DNA of 64,000 bases from positions 1 to 64,000 of the forward strand of contig JASAND010030329.1 in assembly GCA_030248195.1 (NCBI GenBank). The letters are read 5' to 3'. Both the position numbers and the translations under genes were made by a program. The notes under the pieces are model-generated. The model had not been told where the DNA came from and ran no database searches. It saw only the letters and a list, made by a program, of their open reading frames with translations. This DNA comes from Trissonchulus latispiculum. Lineage: Eukaryota; Nematoda; Enoplea; Enoplida; Ironidae. Positions 1 to 11,433 of the stretch are shown piece by piece; the first letter of the stretch is position 1, and every line of letters begins with the position of its first letter.

Positions 1-37
1 ATAATACATAGAAGATAACAAAAGTACAATATATATA

Positions 38-60
38 ATTATTATTATTATTATTATTAT
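38..60. repeat. ATT microsatellite, likely LINE 3' tail
   Basis: This is a run of ATT triplets. Read on the minus strand it is an (AAT)n tract lying about 190 bases beyond the stop codon of the reverse transcriptase at 250-1857. Simple-repeat tails are common at the 3' ends of CR1/L2/Jockey-type non-LTR elements. No clear target-site duplication is visible, because the window starts here. Confidence 0.6.
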
Positions 61-249
61 TTAATTAAACAAACAAGAAAAATATAAAGAAATAAGCAAG
101 TGCAACATTTCTGCACTATATTCCTACATCAAACAAGACCTCACGCAGTGCCCTCTTAAAAGAGGGGAGCGTGGCTGAGTTAACAACTTCCTGCGGTAAA
201 GCATTCCAACTAAATATTATGCGGTTGTGAAAGAGATTCTTAACAATTG

Positions 250-1857
250 TCAGGTTATTTTTGGAACACGCAATTTAAAAGCATGCCCTCTGGTAGTTCT
301 CAACGAAGTCAAATGCTGATATGAGAATAATTTATTAAAGTCTATATCAATCAAATTATGTATAATTTTATAAACAAGAACTAGATCTTTGAAATGTCTT
401 CTACTTGCAAGTGTTTGCGTTTTGAGAAAACGACAGCGCTCCTGATAGTCCAAATTAAGCTCATTTAATATTCTTCTGGTAAAATTTCTTTGTACTTTTT
501 CGATAACGTCAATATCCTTAACTAAATAAGGATTCCAAACTTCAGAGGCAGTTTCCAAAATTGGTCGAACATAGGTGGTGAAAAGCTTGAATTTTATTAC
601 TGGATCTGTGATTACAAAACAGTTTAAAATCTGATTAGACAAAACAAAACCTCTCTTTGCAATTTTCACACAATGAGAGGAAAATTTTAAATCAGAATTT
701 ATAGTAACTCCGAGATCAACGACTGAAGCTAAACTTTGAAGATCGGTTCCATTAATATCATATTTAGCAGTAGGGTTACTACTACCTAAATGAAGAACTG
801 AACACTTATGAACTGCAACCTCTAACTGCCAAATACGAAGCCAATCAAGAACACCATTTAAATCCTGCTGCAGAAGTGGATTCGGAGCACCCTTTTTGAA
901 ACTGAAGTAAAGTTTAATATCATCTGCATACAAAGCAATAGAAAAGTGTCGAATTACCTGTGTCAAGTCGTTTATAAAATATAAAAAAAAAGTAGGTCCT
1001 AAAACAGAACCCTGAGGTACTCCACTAGATAGATGAGACCAATCAGAAAAAGCATCGTCGACTTTTACTCGTTGCCTCCTTTCAAATAGAAAAGAACGTA
1101 ACCAATTCAAGAGACTGCCTGAAATTCCGAGACTTTCAAGTTTTAAAAGCAACTTAGCATGGCTTACGGAATTAAACGCTTTTTTGACATCGAGGAAAAG
1201 AATGTCAACATAATCTCCCCGATCCAATGATGCCCCCCAATCAACTAAAGAGGAAATCAGACTAGTCAGCGTAGATCGTCGTTTTAGAAAACCATGTTGT
1301 TGCTTAGAAAAAATGTTATTGCAAATACCAAAGTCTAAAAGCAATTCATTAACAATAATTTCCAAAGGTTTAACTGAGTTACATACGATACTAACATCTC
1401 TGTAGTTCTCTACTTTACTTTTATCACCCTTCTTAAAAATCGGAGTAACGTTAGCACTGCGCCACAATTTGGGAACCCAAGCATTATGAAAGGAGAAATC
1501 ATAGATTATAGATAACGGAAGAGACAGTTCAAAAGCAAGTTTCCTAATAAAAATGGAAGGGATATTATCCGGACCAGTAACAAAATTATTGGGAAATTTA
1601 TTGAGAATTTCAAATACTCTGAATGGAGTAATGTTGGGATACCAATTATTATGTTTAGGCAGTTGACGAACCAAAGGTTGACTACCATCGTCAACTGAAT
1701 AGACTGACGCAAAAAACTTATTTAATAAATTCGCCTTACTATTAGCAGACTGGGCATATTCGCCTATTTCGTTACATAAGACCGGAAGCGACTGTCTTGG
1801 TTTGAATCTACTATTAACATAATTAAAAAATTTTTTAGAATTAGGACGGGCTAACAT
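250..1857 (-). CDS. Non-LTR retrotransposon reverse transcriptase (5'-truncated)
   Basis: This 535-residue open frame is the reverse transcriptase and C-terminal part of a non-LTR retrotransposon protein. It would copy element RNA into DNA at a nicked target. Fingers and palm motifs appear in order: FKKGDKSKVENYRDVS (about residues 142-157), QQHGFLKRRST, FLDVKKAFNSV (motif A aspartate), SSGVPQGSVLGP (motif B) and YADDIKLY (motif C, both catalytic aspartates). After the polymerase come LGVTINSDLKFS, YVRPILE, and a C-terminal TRGHAFKLRVP block typical of the CR1/L2/Rex1 groups. The usual RPIS in the fingers reads RDVS here. The upstream endonuclease is absent, so the copy is 5'-truncated although this frame is unbroken. 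The exact clade is not resolved. Confidence 0.85.
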   Translation of the reverse strand: MLARPNSKKFFNYVNSRFKPRQSLPVLCNEIGEYAQSANSKANLLNKFFASVYSVDDGSQPLVRQLPKHNNWYPNITPFRVFEILNKFPNNFVTGPDNIPSIFIRKLAFELSLPLSIIYDFSFHNAWVPKLWRSANVTPIFKKGDKSKVENYRDVSIVCNSVKPLEIIVNELLLDFGICNNIFSKQQHGFLKRRSTLTSLISSLVDWGASLDRGDYVDILFLDVKKAFNSVSHAKLLLKLESLGISGSLLNWLRSFLFERRQRVKVDDAFSDWSHLSSGVPQGSVLGPTFFLYFINDLTQVIRHFSIALYADDIKLYFSFKKGAPNPLLQQDLNGVLDWLRIWQLEVAVHKCSVLHLGSSNPTAKYDINGTDLQSLASVVDLGVTINSDLKFSSHCVKIAKRGFVLSNQILNCFVITDPVIKFKLFTTYVRPILETASEVWNPYLVKDIDVIEKVQRNFTRRILNELNLDYQERCRFLKTQTLASRRHFKDLVLVYKIIHNLIDIDFNKLFSYQHLTSLRTTRGHAFKLRVPKIT

Positions 1858-1989
1858 ATCTTCTTCACGTCTTTCACGTCTGAATCACGTAAGCAGTTGT
1901 TTGTGCAACTCTGTGAATATCCTGTTCAGTAAAGCGTTTTATTTTTTGTACGACTGTACTTGTGCTTGCTTTGTTTGCTGAATAAACCA

Positions 1990-2009
1990 GTTTGTTTGTT
2001 TGTTTGTTT
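1990..2009. repeat. (TTTG)n microsatellite
   Basis: Five TTTG units sit between the 5' edge of the truncated LINE and a 147-bp tandem array. They may be the tail of another, unrecognised retroelement. Confidence 0.6.
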
Positions 2010-2027
2010 AAAGGGTCAGTCGGGTGG

Positions 2028-2545
2028 AAGGGTCAAATGGTCGAAAATAAAGTTTCTCAAAAGTGGTCAAATTTGGTATCAAATGAAAGCCCTAAGTGAG
2101 CTGAGCAACTTTTGTCATAGAACTGCATACCCAAAGTGGCTGTAGAGTGCTGTGGTGGGATGGAATGGGATGGGGACTTAGGCGATTATCAAAATTTTCA
2201 AAAGTGGTAAAATTTGGTATCAAATGAAAGCCCTAAGTGAGCTGAGCAACTTTTGTCATAGAACTGCATACCCAAAGTGGCTGTAGAGTGCTGTGGTGGG
2301 GTGGGATGGGGACTTAGGCGATTTTGGGTCAAAAATCAAAATTTTCAAAAGTGGTAAAATTTGGTATCAAATGAAAGCCCTAAGTGAGCTGAGCAACTTT
2401 TGTCATAGAACTGCATACCCAAAGTGGCTGTAGAGTGCTGTGGTGGGGTGGGGTGGGGACTTAGGCGATTTTAGGTCAAAAATAAAAATTTTCAAAAGTG
2501 GTAAAATTTGGTATCAAATGAAAGCCCTAAGTGAGCTGAGCAACT
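2028..2545 (+). repeat. 147-bp tandem array, about 3.5 units
   Basis: The phrase AAATTTGGTATCAAATGAAA recurs with spacings of about 141, 147 and 147 bases, each time followed by TGAGCTGAGCAACTTTTGTC and a GGTGGGGTGGGG stretch. The same unit forms arrays at about 7015-7290 and 12490-13165, and inverted at 51295-51570, always inside hairpin-ended elements. Short open frames here are periodic artefacts of the repeat, not genes. Confidence 0.9.
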
Positions 2546-2665
2546 TTTTTCAGCAGTTTATATGCATCTTTTGAGTGAAAATTAAGCGTAATTTTAATAA
2601 ATTTCTCAACTTTTTAAAAATTTCGCCTGCGGCGCACTTATACTTCTGTGCTGCTTTATTACGTA

Positions 2666-4745
2666 TAGAGGTCGGGGAAAAAACCAAGGTAGTCACTTTT
2701 TGGACTCTGCAGAACTACCCAGTGGACCAATCCGGCTATAAATTATTTTCTTATCAAGCCCTGTCTTGACTGTCATTTTGGTATAGAAATTGCCTCTCTA
2801 GGTCCTGTCGTTAATTAGTAATTAACGGTTAATTAGCCGGGGCACGCATGGGCAACGCCTACACCGGTGTAAGCTGGACCCACGCACCCACGCAAGGCAA
2901 AATGAAGGACCCACGCAGAGGCAAGCCACACCGTCGAAATACCCACGCACACGCAGAACGCGCGCTGTCAAATCATCCACGCAGACCCGATTTTATGAAA
3001 ATTCTTTGCGCCTGCGGCGCTTTTCTATCTCGGTTTTTAAATTTTTTCTCGCCTCCGGCGCTTTTCTATTTCGATTTTTAAAATTTTTCGGGCCTGCGGC
3101 GATTTCTAACTGAATTTAAAAATTTTTCGGGCTTGCGGCGCTTTCTAACTGAATTTAAAAATTGTTCTCGCCTGCGGTGCTATTAACTTTTACAGCTTTT
3201 ACAGCTTTTTATTCAAATCTTTTCAATCTGTCCAATACAAATTTTGCCGTTATGTCAAAGATTTTCTCAATGGTTATTGAAATCTTTTAAATATTTGCAT
3301 TACAGCTTTTTCTCAGAATTTCAAAAATTTTCTCAACTTCTGGGAGGCTCCGCCCGACATACCCCCGTGTCGGCTAGCGAATAGTCCTAAATCTCGTCAT
3401 TTCTGCTGCTCCCAAACTGAAATTAACTCTTTGTTGTAAACTTTGACGCCGCAGCCCTCCCAGCGTAAACGTGTCAGATGAAAGCAAAAATTTTTTTCCG
3501 GCTCGACTCCCGTCTTTTCAGAACCCTGGCGGGTGCGCCCCTGCTTGCAGATGGATGTAATTTGAACTTTAAAGATTTTTGCCTTGCGAAAGTTTAATGT
3601 ATATACTTGTTCATCAAATTGACTTTACTTCTCCTGTATTTAATTGAATTCTTCTGTCTGTAATCAAACAATAAATAAATAAATAACAAATTCTGCGTGC
3701 GCGTACCCATATAAAAATGGTTCAAAGCAAATTTTCAGGGAAAGCACCCCCCCCCCAATAAACGTTAAAGGACCCACGCACGACAAAATCTGGTGTAGGC
3801 TAACCCATTTAACCTTGCCCATGTATGAGCCGGGGTAAAAAAACCAATGGCGGGAAAAAAAACAACCGGTGGGGAAAAAAACCAACCCCAGTATTCGGTC
3901 AGGGTAACTCATATTAGCGATTTTATGCATGCAACAGGTTAAATCGGCGTCGCTGACTTCATATCTGCACTTATTTTTGCGATATTCCCAATAAAAAGTG
4001 AGAAAATCAAACATCAATATTTGCAGCATCAACTGGCTAGGTTTCATCAAATTTGCCAGTTTGCAAAAATTTGTAAATCTTTCGAAATTCGATGAAATAA
4101 ATTAAAATAAACGTTGTTTCAGTGTTTTTTCGCGTATTTCTTTGTCCCAGAGTACTTTTTGGTCTCTTTAGCTGAGCCAAACAGCCGATCCGCCGAAATG
4201 AGGTTTTTACCGGCTAGCACAAAATTGCCAAGTCCAAATGCAATTTTGAGCTGTTCACGTGAAAGAACGCATTAAACTTGCTATATGGGTGACTTTTGAG
4301 CAACTAAGAACCATTTTTGGGAGTTTGGCAGCAAATCCAAAAATTGGTTTTTTTCCCACCCCTTGGTTTTTTCCCATTTTGTAAAAATTCTGCTGGCAGC
4401 TTGCCAAGCGTCGCAGGAAGGCGAGACCGACATTTTTGGAAAGAGCACATGTTGTTCTCATAGAAAGTATTAAAAGTTATTATCTAACTGCTATGGTAAA
4501 TTTTTTACAGGCCTTCAAAAATAGGCAAATTTTGAATTTTTGGGGGGGTCAAAAATGCCAAAATTTTCAAAATGTCATAAAATGCTCAAAAGTGATCCGA
4601 TTTAGCTCAAATTTGGTATGGTAGGTGGGATGGGCCCTACCAACTTGCATGCAAAATTTGAGCCCGCTAGCTCATCCCCATCGCCCAAACGGGGGGTTGG
4701 TTTTTTTCCCCACCACTTGCGGGTTGGTTTTTCCCCCGACCTCTA
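2666..4745. mobile_element. TIR element, GGGGAAAAAACC type (G1)
   Basis: The ends are TAGAGGTCGGGGAAAAAACC on the left and its inverse (TTTTTCCCCCGACCTCTA) on the right, next to TA-rich flanks, so the target is probably TA. Internal clusters repeat the terminal core GGGRAAAAAACCAA in both orientations near 3833-3890, 4330-4375 and 4690-4740. No transposase frame is present, so it is non-autonomous. An internally deleted inverted relative lies at 24000-24464. Confidence 0.75.
2841..3827. mobile_element. Nested element with 6-bp AGCCGG target duplication
   Basis: This 987-bp insertion interrupts element G1. AGCCGG stands on both sides (2835-2840 and 3828-3833). The related G1 copy near 24290-24300 (inverted) runs through the same point with one GGCCGG, which is the empty site. 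The ends share an imperfect inverted CATGGGCAA. The interior has CCCACGCA iterations and several GCCTGCGGCGC hairpins, and no coding region. Confidence 0.7.
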
Positions 4746-6247
4746 TATATATATACGTAGTTCTGTGACAGAACTTCTGTCTCTTCAAGTGTCTTCTATT
4801 TTGTTTCCTTTCCTGTTTTGTAAGTATATAATTGTACTCAACGCCTTCAGTTTACAACGCCTTTATTTTATGACTGTATACCGGCTTATATACGGGAATT
4901 TACAAATTTTATTTTGCTTTCATAACGTATATATATAAATGGGCAATGCAAGACTTCTGAAAGTGCTCTAGAATAAATCGCGGAAGTGAAAAGCATCCAA
5001 TTCCCGTTTTGGTTTTCTACTGATCACAGCTCAATAACTCATCTCATCTTAACTAATCTTTTTAAACATTTGAATTGCTGAATTTTCCACGATTTCAAAA
5101 AATTGTTCAACTTCTGGGGGGCTCCCGCTTTGCACATTATCTTTGTTGCCTTGTAACTTGTCCTCTTTATTACCACCATTCCTTGTATATACTATTCTAC
5201 TGCAAGTTTTTCACTTCGTAAGTTACTATATATATAGATACATGTACATCTCAATTTTATTTATTTAATCTTTTCAAAAGTTTGCATGACGGATTTTTTC
5301 CAAATTCAAAAAATTCTTCAACTACTGGGGGGCTCTGCCCCGCCGGCCCCCCGCGTGCTTGCTGTGTAAATTCTCCATGCTTTGCTTCACTCACGGGATA
5401 TATAGTTGTTTTCCAATTGCAAGTGAACTAACCTTTTCATACACAATATTAATTTTCTTGTAAAAATATTGTGTTCGTGCAAAAAGCAAATTGTTATCCC
5501 CCCCCGGAAAAATGTGGTTACCCCCCTTTCAAAATCCTGGATCCGCCACTCCACGTGACCCCTGCCGGACCCTCTACCAACTCGACAGTCAGAAGTGGCT
5601 AAAAACATGTCCTAGGGGGGTTTTCTAGTGCGCAGATTTCATATCTGGCATTAGTTTTTAGGTATATACCTGTAGTCTACTACTGACTTCTGGAATCACG
5701 TTTACCGTCGGACGGTTCTGGCCAGGCTGGTTACCAGGTTGGACTCCCAGAAGTGTCAGACAACCTCAAAAACAACTGCTATAAGGGTTGTCGAGGTCGC
5801 TGAGCTTGAATTTGGCGTTAGTTTTGCTCTAGCTGCTGTTCTGACTTCAGTAACAAACTGTGAAAGTGATTTTTATTTGTTAAAATTTTAACAAAATATC
5901 ACCCACCCCAGGACGGCACAGAGGTCTGACCGGGAACTTCTATGTTAGCGCACAGTCAGGACATGTCATATGTACAATATGGGTTGTCTAGGGTTTCCCT
6001 TAGTAAATAGCAGCCGAAATTCGAACTTCTGTCATAAACGTTTTTGAGGCCACTTTTGGATACCTTCACTTAAAGGTCTGCCCTGAACGCATGGAGAGGG
6101 CCTAGGTTCTAAAACTCACAGGCTGTAATGTCGAGATGTGTGGCTATCACCACGCAAAAAATTGGGTCTCTGCGACTTTCCTGTGAGTCAGGGTGGGGTG
6201 ATTTTTTTGTTAAAATTTTGGGTGATTTTTTTGTTAACCTTGCTATA
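4746..6247. other. No gene; degenerate repeat fragments
   Basis: I see no conserved coding region. Two fragments (about 5050-5130 and 5265-5360) end in CTTCTGGGGGGCTC-like sequence that also occurs near 3340, 46660, 54640 and 58395. A CCCCCC/GGATCCGCCACT stretch near 5500-5560 resembles the end of a hAT-type non-autonomous element, but no partner end was found. 5640-6247 is unassigned. Confidence 0.5.
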
Positions 6248-7295
6248 TCATAGGGGTCGCGGTAGCGACCCCTATAATATGAGTGAAAATGGTCGAATGA
6301 CCGTGTAAAACAAGGCTGCGCAGAAGCTGCGCAGATCCTGCGCAGATTATGTGCGCAAAAAATTGTACGTGTCGAGTTTAGTATGTTCCTGAAGTTTCAT
6401 CCCCGTACCACTTTCCGTTAAAAAGTTATGCCAAAAATCGCTTACGAGAGATGTTTTTTCCGGTTTCTCGCTTTTGATGTCTCATAAGGGGGTTTTGTAG
6501 CTTGAATAACTACAGATAGAAAAATTTTTGCCTATGAAACCCATATATATTCTTGTAGTACAAATCAAAAATAAGAAAATAAGCTAGTTTTTATGCCTCC
6601 CAGGGCCGGAAAAAATTTTTGGCTGGGGGCCAAAGTCGGCCAAAACGCTAAAATGGCCAAAAAGTATGCTTCAAAGGCGCCTTAATAAGTCAGACTGGGC
6701 TATATATGGGGCAATACTGACTATATGGTTAAACAGTACACATATCGGGGTCGTTCAAATGCTATATGATTTTCCGACTTCGTGCGTAATTTTTCGGTAC
6801 TGGCCGGCCGTATCTTGCTGTGCTGGTTCCACTTTGCCGTCTGGAGGGTCCGGTCGGTACCGACTTCCGGGAACACCATATAGGACTGTACATAGCCTGA
6901 CAAAACATTGTCTATAGGGGTTTTCTGGTGCGCCCAGCTCATTCCTGGCTTCCGTTTTGCCGTCTGACCCACCCATCTTGCTGTGCTGGTTCCGCTTTGC
7001 CATCTGGAGGGTCAGTTGGGTGGAGGGTCAAGTGGTCAACAATGAAATTTTTCAAAAGTGGTCAAATTTGGTACCAAATGAAAGCCCTGAGCGAGCTGAG
7101 CAACTTTTGTCATAGAACTGCATGCTCAAAGTGGCTGTAGAGTGCTGTGGTGGGGTGGAGTGGGGACTTAGGCGATTTTCGGTCAAAAATGAAAGTTTTC
7201 AAAAGTGGTCAAATTTGGTATCAAATGAAAGCCCTGAGCGAGCTGAGCAACATTTGTCATAGAACTGCATGGTCAAAGTGGTTGTGGAGTGCTGT
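6248..7295 (+). mobile_element. Hairpin-ended tandem-repeat element, copy B1
   Basis: It begins with TCATAGGGGTCGC, the left arm of a palindrome whose right arm is GCGACCCCTATAATATG (6249-6284). The preceding base is A. After unique sequence come one 162-bp-type unit (about 6810-7010) and two 147-bp units (about 7015-7290). The right end (GGAGCATTTTTGTTACTTG in copies B2 and B3) is missing and the element stops near element C1. There is no coding capacity. The layout resembles Helentron-related non-autonomous elements with central tandem repeats; that assignment is an inference. Confidence 0.65.
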
Positions 7296-7336
7296 GGTTG
7301 GCTTGCTTGCTACTGCTGAAAGATATCCATATATAC

Positions 7337-8120
7337 ACAAGAAATAAAAATGCTCCTCCGGAGCATGAAAAAGTAATATGGGTGGTGGTGAGGTTGTAAC
7401 ATCAAGAAAGGACTAGTCTTAAAAATGCTTAATATGGGGGCTAGGTTCAAAAAAAGAAGAGGACTAGGTTGTGGGCGAATTAATATGGGCACAGCTTCGC
7501 CGAGGAACCCATATTCGCGGACTGAAAAAGTTATATACATATACGTATTACATATGTATATATACCAGTGTTCAGTTTTAGTTATGGTGAGTAAATAATG
7601 TACAACTATGATAAACTAGTTTTAGTGGAAGCAAACATTTCTTTCGATAAACTCTTATTATTTACTGTGCGTTTTATCCATTGATAAGAAAACTCTATAT
7701 TTCAACAATTTCAGGACTCTCTCCGACGATCTTCTATTTCTATTGAACCGTTAGCGTTACAATCATAGCCTTGGTTCTTTCTAGTTGCTTGCAGTCCAGC
7801 ACAACCAAATTACTATATAGTTTACGTATATATAAGCAAGCAACTTGCAGCGATTGTTTAACTGCTGGAATTGTTATTATTGACTGGCAATAATGGCATT
7901 GTATATATGACAATCGCCATGGCGAAGCGTGAAAGCCCGCGAATATGGGTTGCTCGGCGAAGCTGTGCCCATATTAATTCGCCCACAACCTAGTCCTCTT
8001 CTTTTTTTGAACCTAGCCCCCATATTAAGCATTTTTAAGACTAGTCCTTTCTTGATGTTACAACCTCACCACCACCCATATTACTTTTTCATGCTCCGGA
8101 GGAGCATTTTTATTTCTTGT
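7337..8120. mobile_element. Element C1 with 184-bp terminal inverted repeats
   Basis: 7337-7520 and 7937-8120 are near-perfect inverted repeats. Each arm starts at ACAAG, carries the palindrome ATGCTCCTCCGGAGCAT, then three AATATGGG copies, the innermost closing a hairpin (AATATGGG...CCCATATT). The roughly 416-bp centre is non-coding. A second copy, C2, at 50144-53195 has the same arms and is 808 bp long once its nested insertion is removed. No target duplication was found. Confidence 0.85.
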
Positions 8121-8329
8121 CCTGCTGTCATTTTAAAGGATCCCTTTCCAGCAATGCGGCAATGGATACAAGGAGCTTGAACAGTGCCGTAGGTAGAGAA
8201 GAAAAGTGATTATATAAATATATAGTACCCCTGAATTCTGACCTCCGCCCCAAGCTTTGGCCGCTGCAACCTCTGTTTGTGGGTGGTATAAGGAGAAAAC
8301 TTTTTCGCCTCGCCAAAGACTTCGATAGT

Positions 8330-10350
8330 ATGCCTATCGTGTTCAGCGACACGGATTTATTATATGGGTACCGCCAGAGGACCGAAAACCGAGTTTTAGG
8401 AGGTTTGACCAGTGGTCAGTAGGCCCCATAGACCGTAGTGACCACTGGTCATTTCCATCGGAATCGGGAATATGCCTATTGAAACGAGCGTAGTCGATTT
8501 ACTAGATATGCCCCCAACCAAAACGCCGAAAACCGTTGTCTAAGGGGGTTTGACCAGTGGTCAGTAGGCTCCGAGACCATAGTGACCACTGGTCACTTCC
8601 CTCGATTTCGGCAATATGCCCACTGAACCGAGCATAGTCGATTTACTATAAATGCCCCCAACCAACACGCCGAAAAGCGCTGTTTATGGGGTTTGACCAC
8701 TGGTCAATAGGCCCCATGGACCGTAGTGACCTCTGGTCACTTCCCTCAATTTCGGCAATATGCCCATTGAAACGAGCGTAGTCGGTTTACTATATGTGCC
8801 CCTAACCAAAACGTCGAAAAACGCAGTTTTAAGGGGTTTGACCACTGGTCAATAGGCCCCATAGACCGTAGTGACCAGCGGTCACTTCCCTCGATTTCGG
8901 CAATATGCCCATTGAAACGAGCGTAGTCGATTTACTATATGTGCCCCCGACCAAAACGCCGAAAAACGCCCTTTTAAGGGGTTTGACCACTGGTCAATAG
9001 GCCCCATAGACCGTAGTGACCACTGGTCACTTCCCTCAATTTCGGCAATATGCCCATTGAAACGAGTGTAGTCGATTTACTATATGTGCCCCTAACCAAA
9101 ACGTCGAAAAACGCAGTTTTAAGGGGTTTGACCACTGGTCAATAGGCCCCATAGACAGTAGTGACCACTGGTCACTTCCCTCGATTTCGGCAATATGCCC
9201 ATTGAAACGAGCGTAGTCGATCTACTTTATGTGCCCCCGACCAAAACGCCGAAAAACGCCGTTTTAAGGGGTTTGACCACTGGTCAATAGGCCCCATAGA
9301 CCGTAGTGACCACTGGTCACTTCCCTCAATTTCGGCAATATGCCCATTGAAACGAGCGTAGTCGATTTACTATATGTGCCCCTAACCAAAACGTCGAAAA
9401 ACGCAGTTTTAAGGGGTTTGACCACTGGTCAATAGGCCCCATAGACCGTAGTGACCACTGGTCACTTCCCTCGATTTCGGCAATATGCCCATTGAAACGA
9501 GCGTAGTCGATTCACTATATATGCCCCGAACCAAAACGCCGAAAAATGCTGTGTATAGTGAGTTTTCCCTACTTTGACCGTGGGCGAGGAACCACAGGAG
9601 CCATGCTGACCAGTGGTCACTTCGGGCGGTATCGGCAGTATGCTCATCGTTTTCAGCGACCCCGATTTACTATATATGGGCACCACCCCAAGGCCGAAAA
9701 ACGCCATTTTTAGTGACTTTTAGGCCATTTCTAGTAAAAGTGGGACTTAGAAACTTTTCGCCAAAACAGGTGAAAAAATGCAAAGTTTGGGCCCATCTCC
9801 TGAAAGCTACAGAGCGAAATTAAAAAATCCCCCTCGTTACATTCCGCGCATAGTCCGAAATATTCAAATAAAATAAACCAAACCGATCTAGCTGCTAGCC
9901 TGTGAAAAAAAGTCGGTCACAACCGAAGTGCCAAAATAGCGAAAGTCCGACTTTGGGGCCTTGGCACAGAGCCAAAATTGGCAGTGTGCCAAAATGACCA
10001 AAAAAGGTTGCATGGGAGGACCCTGCCTACCAACATATAATAGTAGTATAGGACCAAAATGCCCATATCGTTCCAACACTGCGCTGACATAAGCACTTCC
10101 GAAAAGCGTTATTAACCGAGAAAAAAAACAAACGCACGGTAACTCCCGCCTAGTGCAAAATTTCGAAGTTCGGAATTTTAACCAAAAGTATGGTGGTACT
10201 TGTAGTACTACTCGAGTACTTTACGATGGTAACATTTTTACCCCTCCCGAACCTCTAATTAGCTGGCACCAGGCCAACACTGTCTCCAGGGGGCCGCGCA
10301 GACACCTTTATACCCATATTATGTAGGGGCGCTATCGCGCCCCTACATAA
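8330..10350 (-). mobile_element. Hairpin-ended element with 145-bp array, copy A1
   Basis: The right edge is a perfect 15-bp stem-loop, ATTATGTAGGGGCGC with its complement (10318-10350). The inner part holds unique sequence (about 9560-10310) and then a 145-bp tandem array toward the left. An inverted relative, A2, occupies 47652-49790. The left edge is approximate. There is no coding frame with any recognisable domain. Confidence 0.75.
8390..9560 (+). repeat. 145-bp tandem array with palindromes and dimeric order
   Basis: AAGGGGTTTGACCACTGG recurs at 8831, 8976, 9121, 9266 and 9411, exactly 145 bases apart, with more diverged units to the left. Each unit has two palindromic sites, TTTGACCACTGGTCAA and GTGACCACTGGTCAC. 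Two unit variants alternate (CCCCTAACC...ACGTCG versus CCCCCGACC...ACGCCG), giving a 290-bp higher-order repeat. Confidence 0.92.
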
Positions 10351-10469
10351 TACCTTCATGAGCATACATATATAAAATAACGCAGTATGTATATATAAAT
10401 AAATGCAGTATGTATATATTTATATAAAAGTAAAATATGTATCTGCAAATTATTCGTATTATGACATAC

Positions 10470-10652
10470 GCCAATATGAGCCTCGTTGTAGGACAGGCTC
10501 ATATGTTAAGCGGTTGCAACTTGTTTTCCTTAATTTACAACCTCCCTACGGAACTCATATGTATTTTACAGGCTAGTTTTTGCTTATGTACAACCTGCCT
10601 ACGACGACTCATATGTATTTTACATGCGACGAAGGAGCACTTTTTGTTCTTG
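10470..10652 (+). mobile_element. Solo terminal unit related to B/C element ends
   Basis: A hairpin (AATATGAGCCT with AGGCTCATATG) is followed by two further CTCATATG sites, two ACAACCT-type phrases and the terminal phrase GGAGCACTTTTTGTTCTTG next to T. The order matches the 184-bp arms of elements C1 and C2 although the primary sequence differs. It is probably the surviving end of another hairpin element. Confidence 0.5.
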
Positions 10653-10920
10653 TATACATGAAAGAATGCATATATTATGCCTTCTCGGTGGGAAGCAAGA
10701 GACAGATGTGATAGTTGTGATCTCAATTTTAGGCTTTTCAGGTAATATATATCTTACGCTATTATCTTACGGTAATATTCGCTATTACATTTTGAACAAA
10801 ATTTTCATTTTGGGGCAGACGGTAGATTTCCGAAAAATCTCGTCTGATTTTTGTGAAGCTTGCATGCATTTCAGGCCGGCTGCTGCTACATTAATCCATC
10901 TCTAATTAATGCATCTCTGA

Positions 10921-11324
10921 ATGAGCTCTTCTAACAAAAATGGTCTTTCCTCCTCCGGCGGTGCTGCATGTGGGGATTCCGATCGTCCAAACTCACCTCC
11001 GCAACCCTCACAAGTGCAGCAGGGAACAGCCTCAGTTGCGGCCATAAGGCTTCATGGTGCTGGAATTCTTGATAGTTATGATAATGGCAACACTAACGGT
11101 AGCTACCCTGCAGCTCTGGAAATGTCTGCTTCTGCTGGGCCGTCTGCATCTGTTTCCGGAGCAGCTGGCGTTTCCAAATTGACTAGATCTGCTGGAGCCC
11201 CTCCTCCACATCATTTACCTCCAGATAGAGGCGGAGGCGCTGGTCCCGATTTACCAGCAAGTTTCAATTCTCCCAACGGCAACAACAACTGCACTCCGTC
11301 TGTTACGCAGAAGACCGCTTATAC
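10921..11324 (+). CDS. KLHL20: KLHL20-like exon 1 (low-complexity N-terminus)
   Basis: An in-frame TGA immediately precedes this ATG, which fixes the start. The exon encodes about 134 residues rich in Ser, Ala, Gly, Pro and Asn, with no domain. It ends TATAC before GTAAGT in phase 2, which joins exon 2 to give [16 protein letters not shown]. That corresponds to the segment just before BTB in KLHL20 proteins. Assigning this exon to the gene rests on phase, position and donor quality, since the sequence itself is not conserved. Confidence 0.65.
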
Positions 11325-11433
11325 GTAAGTCATTTTGGTATTTCGGTATGGATTGCCTCTAGGCTTTCGCCTCTGTGTGTATAGACGAGACATTTATAAT
11401 CACGTTAATTTCTCTTTGAGTTTTGACAAGTTA

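Noticed and set aside
3664..4050. 128-codon minus-strand frame in element G1
   Set aside because: The related copy at 24075-24314 keeps only part of it with unrelated changes, and it has no domain. It is treated as non-coding element sequence.
8390..9560. Tandem palindromes as a CRISPR array
   Set aside because: Spacers are conserved rather than unique, the period is 145 bp, and the genome is animal.
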